From positions 1-59,248 of the forward strand of contig CAJXUY010000024.1 in NCBI GenBank assembly GCA_913060665.1: a DNA stretch of 59,248 bases, written 5' to 3'. This stretch comes from an uncultured Oleiphilaceae bacterium. GTDB lineage: Bacteria > Pseudomonadota > Gammaproteobacteria > Pseudomonadales > Oleiphilaceae. Of the stretch, positions 55,903 through 59,248 are shown piece by piece (positions within the stretch are counted from its first letter, which is position 1; every line of letters begins with the position of its first letter). Below the pieces are notes generated by a model. That model was not told where the DNA came from, ran no database searches, and saw nothing but the letters and a program-made list of their open reading frames with translations. Both the position numbers and the translations under genes were made by a program.

Positions 55903-56041
55903 GGATGGTTGTCATTCTATTGTAATTTTACGGCTACTGTACCGTGTGAGGATGCTCTGTGACAAGAGTGCTTTGTTCTTAGGAGTATCTATTATACTGT
56001 TACTCTTTATCAGCAAAATAGGTAGTAGTGGGTGATTTCTA

Positions 56042-57004
56042 TTGACAGAATTTAGGCGAAAATTGCCAGCAGTCAGTATTCCAGTGTGGGTTACAGTTGG
56101 TTGCCTGATCATTAGTGCTCCGCTGCTGTTTATTGGGGGGCCGGATTACTATGCAAGTCGCATAACCAAACTTTTATGGGACCTTGGGCATATCCCCTTT
56201 ATGTTTTTTGCCGGGCTGGTGGTGGTGAGACTTTTATCACGCTTACCGCTAAAGTCTTATGGGGTGTTTTGCGGACTGTACTTTTTTATTGTCGTTATCA
56301 TTGCGATCTCGACTGAGTATTTACAAAGTAAAGTTGGGAGAGTACCAAGCGCGTCTGATGTGCTTGCGGACCTATGGGGAGCGCTGCTAGCCTGGGTTTA
56401 TGTTGGCTGGAACCCGCCGCAAAGGGTGTTTGTATGGAGGTATGCCTTCTCGGCAGTAGTTCTGGGTTTTGGTGTTTTAGTATTCATAAAACCCATGATG
56501 ATTCTATATGATGAGATGCTGGCTAAAACTCAGTTCCCGTTAATTGCTGGGTTTGAGGTTGCTAGCGAACTCAGCCGCTGGAGCGCGGGGCATGACCTGG
56601 TTCGCACACACACTAAAGCAACCGAAGGGCATTATTCATTAAAAGTGCTATTATTACCTACAGGCTACAGTGGGGCGTCTATTGGAGGTTTTCCTGCAGA
56701 TTGGCAAGGTTTCGATGTTTTAGAGTTTGATGTCTGGAGCCCTTTATCGTCGTTAGCTATTACAATGCGACTGCATGATAAACTCCATGTAGAGGGTGAC
56801 CAGCAGTATAGTGATCGTTTTAATCGGCGCTACCTACTTGAAAGTGGATGGAACCGAATCAGGGTCGATCTGAGAGATGTACTCACCTCTCCGAAGGGAA
56901 GGTCATTTAAGCTAGACGAAGTCGAAGGGTTTGGTTTGTTTAGCTATAATTTAGGTGCATCGGAGACTATTTATCTAGATCGGGTTATACTACGCCGAAA
57001 ATAA
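56042..57004 (+). CDS. VanZ-like membrane protein fused to a carbohydrate-binding-like domain
   Basis: A 320-residue protein. The N-terminal half has four or five membrane segments and a VanZ-like motif (STEYLQSKVGRVPSASDVLADLWGA). The C-terminal half (about 175-320) reads as a beta-sandwich of the CIA30/galactose-binding type (GHYSLKVLLLP, DWQGFDVLEFDVWSP, VDLRDV, LDRVIL) and should face the periplasm or lie in the cytoplasm depending on topology. VanZ proteins are loosely linked to envelope stress; this fusion has no assigned role. The start is TTG. Confidence 0.7.
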   Translation: MTEFRRKLPAVSIPVWVTVGCLIISAPLLFIGGPDYYASRITKLLWDLGHIPFMFFAGLVVVRLLSRLPLKSYGVFCGLYFFIVVIIAISTEYLQSKVGRVPSASDVLADLWGALLAWVYVGWNPPQRVFVWRYAFSAVVLGFGVLVFIKPMMILYDEMLAKTQFPLIAGFEVASELSRWSAGHDLVRTHTKATEGHYSLKVLLLPTGYSGASIGGFPADWQGFDVLEFDVWSPLSSLAITMRLHDKLHVEGDQQYSDRFNRRYLLESGWNRIRVDLRDVLTSPKGRSFKLDEVEGFGLFSYNLGASETIYLDRVILRRK

Positions 57005-57111
57005 AGTAGTACAAATATTGTTGTAATTCACATTTTTCATGTTTGCTTTTTCTTTAGCTGCGAATTGTCTATAAAATAACCGAAGGAAGTGCATAGTAGG
57101 GAAGTGCCAAG

Positions 57112-57555
57112 ATGAAAATTAATTATTTTATACAAAACAAGTTCTCTGTAGCGGCCCTATTTGTTGCTATTTGCTCTATATCGCCGGTTGCTTTATTGGC
57201 TGATGAAGTGCAGACAATAGACCAGTTAACACACAAAGAAAAGTCGACCCTTGAGTCATTTCACTTAAAAGAGATCGATTCAGATGAATTGTCTGAAGCA
57301 GTTATTGCAGGAGGCTTAGAGCCAACCAGTGCCGGAGGGCAACGTAACCAGCCTGTGACGGTTTATGAAGATACAACATTATTAGAGCCGAGAGATCGAC
57401 AGACTGATTTAGGGAACTATGAAATCCCGGTTACCATCAACTATTCTGAGCCACGAAATGTGCAAGGTAATGTTTATGGTAATAATTATGTTATTGCCCC
57501 AGACCCAGGGAATCGAACTTACGAACAGCAAAACATTAACTTAATCGAGCGTTAA
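57112..57555 (+). CDS. Secreted protein of unknown function
   Basis: A 147-residue exported protein; the signal peptide probably ends at LLA near residue 30. The mature part is acidic, then turns rich in Asn, Gln and Tyr (YEIPVTINYSEP, NVQGNVYGNNYVIAPDPGN). I recognise no domain. AGGGAAG lies eight bases before the ATG and a strong terminator follows, so it is a well-supported single-gene unit. Confidence 0.65.
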   Translation: MKINYFIQNKFSVAALFVAICSISPVALLADEVQTIDQLTHKEKSTLESFHLKEIDSDELSEAVIAGGLEPTSAGGQRNQPVTVYEDTTLLEPRDRQTDLGNYEIPVTINYSEPRNVQGNVYGNNYVIAPDPGNRTYEQQNINLIER

Positions 57556-57568
57556 CGTTACGCCATTT

Positions 57569-57597
57569 AAAAAGGAGGCTAACGAGCCTCCTTTTTT
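57569..57597. terminator. Intrinsic terminator, probably bidirectional
   Basis: AAAAAGGAGGCT and AGCCTCCTTTTT pair perfectly around the stable loop AACG, followed by Ts. It ends the secreted-protein gene and may serve the convergent integrase-like gene. Confidence 0.92.
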
Positions 57598-57612
57598 GCT
57601 TATAGCCCCCGC

Positions 57613-57924
57613 CTATTGCAGGCGAGATCTTTCAGATAATGGCATATTAAGCACCTTCTCATATAGAAATGTCAGCGCTTCTTTGGCTTGATTCAGTTTC
57701 GCTCGTGAAAGCCCTACTCTATTAGCTAGATACCCGAGAAATTCTTTAACATTATTATCTGACAACAGTGTTGGGTTCTTTAAATCATTAAAGAAGATAT
57801 ATTGAGTAATCCAGTGCTGATAAGTCTGCTCTGTACGGATATTGAAATGTTGCTTTTTTACTACCTTGCGAACTTGTTGCAGCAACCCTGATTGGCTTTG
57901 ATCCAATGCTTCTGCATTATCCAT
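57613..57924 (-). CDS. Orphan N-terminal SAM-like domain of an integron-type integrase
   Basis: A 103-residue protein that matches only the core-binding N-terminal domain of tyrosine recombinases, closest to integron integrases: LLQQVRKVVKKQHFNIRTEQTYQHWI, then FLGYLANRVGLSRAKLNQAKEALTFLYEKVL. It stops just where the catalytic domain should begin, so the Arg-His-Arg-Tyr residues are absent and it cannot recombine DNA alone. AAAGGA nine bases before the ATG and a terminator behind it suggest it is expressed, perhaps as a DNA-binding remnant. The alternative is a dead gene fragment. Confidence 0.75.
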   Translation of the reverse strand: MDNAEALDQSQSGLLQQVRKVVKKQHFNIRTEQTYQHWITQYIFFNDLKNPTLLSDNNVKEFLGYLANRVGLSRAKLNQAKEALTFLYEKVLNMPLSERSRLQ

Positions 57925-58051
57925 AATTCGTAATCCTTTATGACTCTTTATTCTAATTATTCAGATTTTGATCGAATTTTATTACATTGTTATGACGGTT
58001 GCAAAAAATGTAGCTGGGTTACTTAATACCGGTCACGATTGACCAAATGTT

Positions 58052-58099
58052 GGCGCTAGAGTGCATTGTTTTAGTACGAAAAACAATAGCGCTAGCGCC
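58052..58099. repeat. Two-part inverted repeat between the integrase fragment and the ACBP gene
   Basis: Outer arms GGCGCTA/TAGCGCC and inner arms TTGTTTT/AAAACAA around AGTACGA make a nested hairpin of 48 bases. It begins 15 bases past the ACBP stop and may act as its transcription stop, though no clean U-tract follows. Confidence 0.6.
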
Positions 58100-58113
58100 G
58101 AACCGTTTTAGCT

Positions 58114-58374
58114 TTATTTTAACGCTTCAACTCGGTCAATATAACGCTGCATGGCTTCATCAGGGGATAAACCTTTACACTCTTCCCATGCGGTGTATTT
58201 CGCACGATTAACAAAGTCCATCATGCCTGGTTTTTTACCGCTTACATCACCTTCAGATGCCTGTTTGAAAAGAGCGTACATCTCTAGCTTAAGTTCATTT
58301 GAAGGTTTGAAGTCACCTGTGGCATTTTGAATATAGCTTACGGTCTCTTCGAACTTTTGTTTTAAGTCGCTCAT
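58114..58374 (-). CDS. Acyl-CoA-binding protein
   Basis: An 86-residue four-helix protein of the eukaryotic ACBP family: KLEMYALFKQASEGDVSG, KPGMMDFVNRAKYTAWEECKG and AMQRYIDRVE. The Tyr, Lys and Trp positions that hold the acyl-CoA head are present. It buffers long-chain acyl-CoA in the cytoplasm. The family is sporadic in bacteria. AGG stands nine bases before the ATG. It is divergent from the DUF4442 gene, another probable acyl-CoA-handling protein. Confidence 0.93.
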   Translation of the reverse strand: MSDLKQKFEETVSYIQNATGDFKPSNELKLEMYALFKQASEGDVSGKKPGMMDFVNRAKYTAWEECKGLSPDEAMQRYIDRVEALK

Positions 58375-58665
58375 TGTTATTACCTAAGGTCTATGAAAGT
58401 AATTGAAACATGTATAAGTAAACTCAACTTTAATTATAACCTGATAGTTAAGCAGGTGACAGTGGCACTCTGGACCGTTCCAGCATGTAGCTTTGGTCAA
58501 TAGTCTCTATCTAGTCCATGGTTGAGAGGCATTCAATAAGTCATGAGTGACAGGAAGCCTTAGATTAGCCGAAGTGTTTTTACAATATGGGTATTTCTGG
58601 CCGGAAAAAAATGGGTTACCCTAGCGCCCGTATTTTTTGAGAATCTACTAGATCGAGTGTTTAAC

Positions 58666-59157
58666 ATGAGCAAGAAAAACAAATTAAATGGCATTGTAAG
58701 CAAAATTAACACATTACCTGAATTTGTACGAGTTAAGGCTCTGACGACGTTTTTCGGAACAGTGGTTAAGTTTACGGGTACTACTGGTATTAAGGTTGAA
58801 GAGTTAACTGAGAAGCGAGCAGTTGTAACTTTAAAGAATAAGAAGTCAGTGCAGAACCACATTGGTTCGGTTCATGCCGTTGCTAGCATTCTTATCGCAG
58901 AATCAGCGACAGGCTATCTGGCAGGCATGAATGTCCCTGAGTCATCGGTTAATGTGATCAAAACGATCAAGGCTGATTATGTTAAGCGCGCTAAAGGTGA
59001 TATGAGAGCCGTAGCGACAATAACGGATGAGCAGGTTAAGTTGATGCAATCTAAGGAAAAAGGCGAAACGGTTGTTAAAGTCACTGTGACTGATGCTGAT
59101 GGAAAAGAGCCTATCTTGATGGAAATGGTTTGGGCCTGGATACCAAAGAAGCGTTAA
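58666..59157 (+). CDS. DUF4442 hotdog-fold protein (thioesterase-like)
   Basis: A 163-residue hotdog-fold protein: VKFTGTTGIKVEELTEKRA, KKSVQNHIGSVHAVASILIAES and the later KADYVKRAKGDMRAVATI resemble DUF4442 and PaaI-type thioesterases. NHIGSVHA corresponds to the usual N-H-xx-x-x-H/A active-site helix. It probably acts on an acyl-CoA, substrate unknown. The frame starts at GTG 58657, but I use the ATG three codons on; both lack a good ribosome-binding site. Confidence 0.8.
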   Translation: MSKKNKLNGIVSKINTLPEFVRVKALTTFFGTVVKFTGTTGIKVEELTEKRAVVTLKNKKSVQNHIGSVHAVASILIAESATGYLAGMNVPESSVNVIKTIKADYVKRAKGDMRAVATITDEQVKLMQSKEKGETVVKVTVTDADGKEPILMEMVWAWIPKKR

Positions 59158-59248
59158 GAAATAGCTATTTGGTATCTTTTGTAGCTTTGATGTAGCGAAG
59201 AGGCTGTGAAAGTATTCTAGTATTACCTGTATTACAATAAAGGCACCA

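Noticed and set aside
58045-58104. Nested hairpin near the integron-integrase-like fragment as a possible attC recombination site
   Set aside because: The outer GTT and AAC triplets are on the wrong side of the arms: attC needs RYYYAAC on the left and GTTRRRY on the right, and the core consensus is broken by C and G at purine/pyrimidine positions.
1-59248. CRISPR array, tRNA or rRNA genes, prophage or complete insertion sequence
   Set aside because: I looked for regularly spaced repeats, cloverleaf and rRNA signatures, transposase motifs and phage gene runs and found none.

Overview
The window looks like chromosomal DNA of a marine-type gammaproteobacterium close to the Pseudomonadales/Oceanospirillales. 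This is inferred from gene content and order, not from a database search. Three conserved blocks support it: a Pseudomonas-like pilGHIJK-chpABC block divergent from gshB, then tonB, algH, ruvX, pyrR, pyrB and a catalytically dead pyrC'; a yrfG-hslR-hslO-pckA block as in enterics; and rsmD divergent from ftsY-ftsE-ftsX-rpoH. I see no rRNA, tRNA, CRISPR array, prophage or complete insertion sequence. The only recombination-related gene is an isolated integrase N-terminal domain.

Layout. Bases 1-8870: an RMF-like hibernation factor, a soluble chemoreceptor paired with a FliL-like protein, a TetR regulator, PlsC, an orphan CHASE-PAS membrane sensor, ZnuC-ZnuB without ZnuA or Zur, and a DUF3422 protein. 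Bases 8937-23690: the complete Pil-Chp twitching/surface-sensing pathway on the minus strand, including a giant ChpA of about 2,877 residues with eight intact HTLKG phosphotransfer sites. Bases 24042-31040: glutathione synthesis, TonB, the pyrimidine genes, a helix-hairpin-helix protein and HU, the last two separated by a long bidirectional terminator.

Bases 31472-37100 hold the most unusual locus: a lipoprotein resembling a TRAP T-component, a solute-binding protein, a fused TRAP QM permease with a periplasmic insertion, a terminator, and a second close copy of the solute-binding protein under its own apparent control. I infer a TatT-associated TRAP transporter with two exchangeable receptors; its ligand is unknown.

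Bases 37304-50859 are mostly housekeeping: PckA, Hsp33, Hsp15, YrfG, CysQ, MutM, a lone HyuA-type protein, RsmD, FtsY with a probable N-terminal membrane anchor, FtsE, FtsX and RpoH. Bases 51116-59157 hold a DnaJ/TerB protein, an OmpR-type two-component pair whose stop/start junction is a 21-bp tandem duplication, a small phasin-like protein, a gene-free stretch with an orphan terminator (possible small RNA), a membrane protein, GreB, a VanZ plus beta-sandwich fusion, a secreted orphan, the integrase fragment, an acyl-CoA-binding protein and a DUF4442 hotdog protein.

Several starts were moved from the longest open frame using ribosome-binding sites and family N-termini (rmf-like, plsC, chpA, pckA, mutM, ftsX and others); each entry gives the reason. 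All family calls are from reading motifs by eye.
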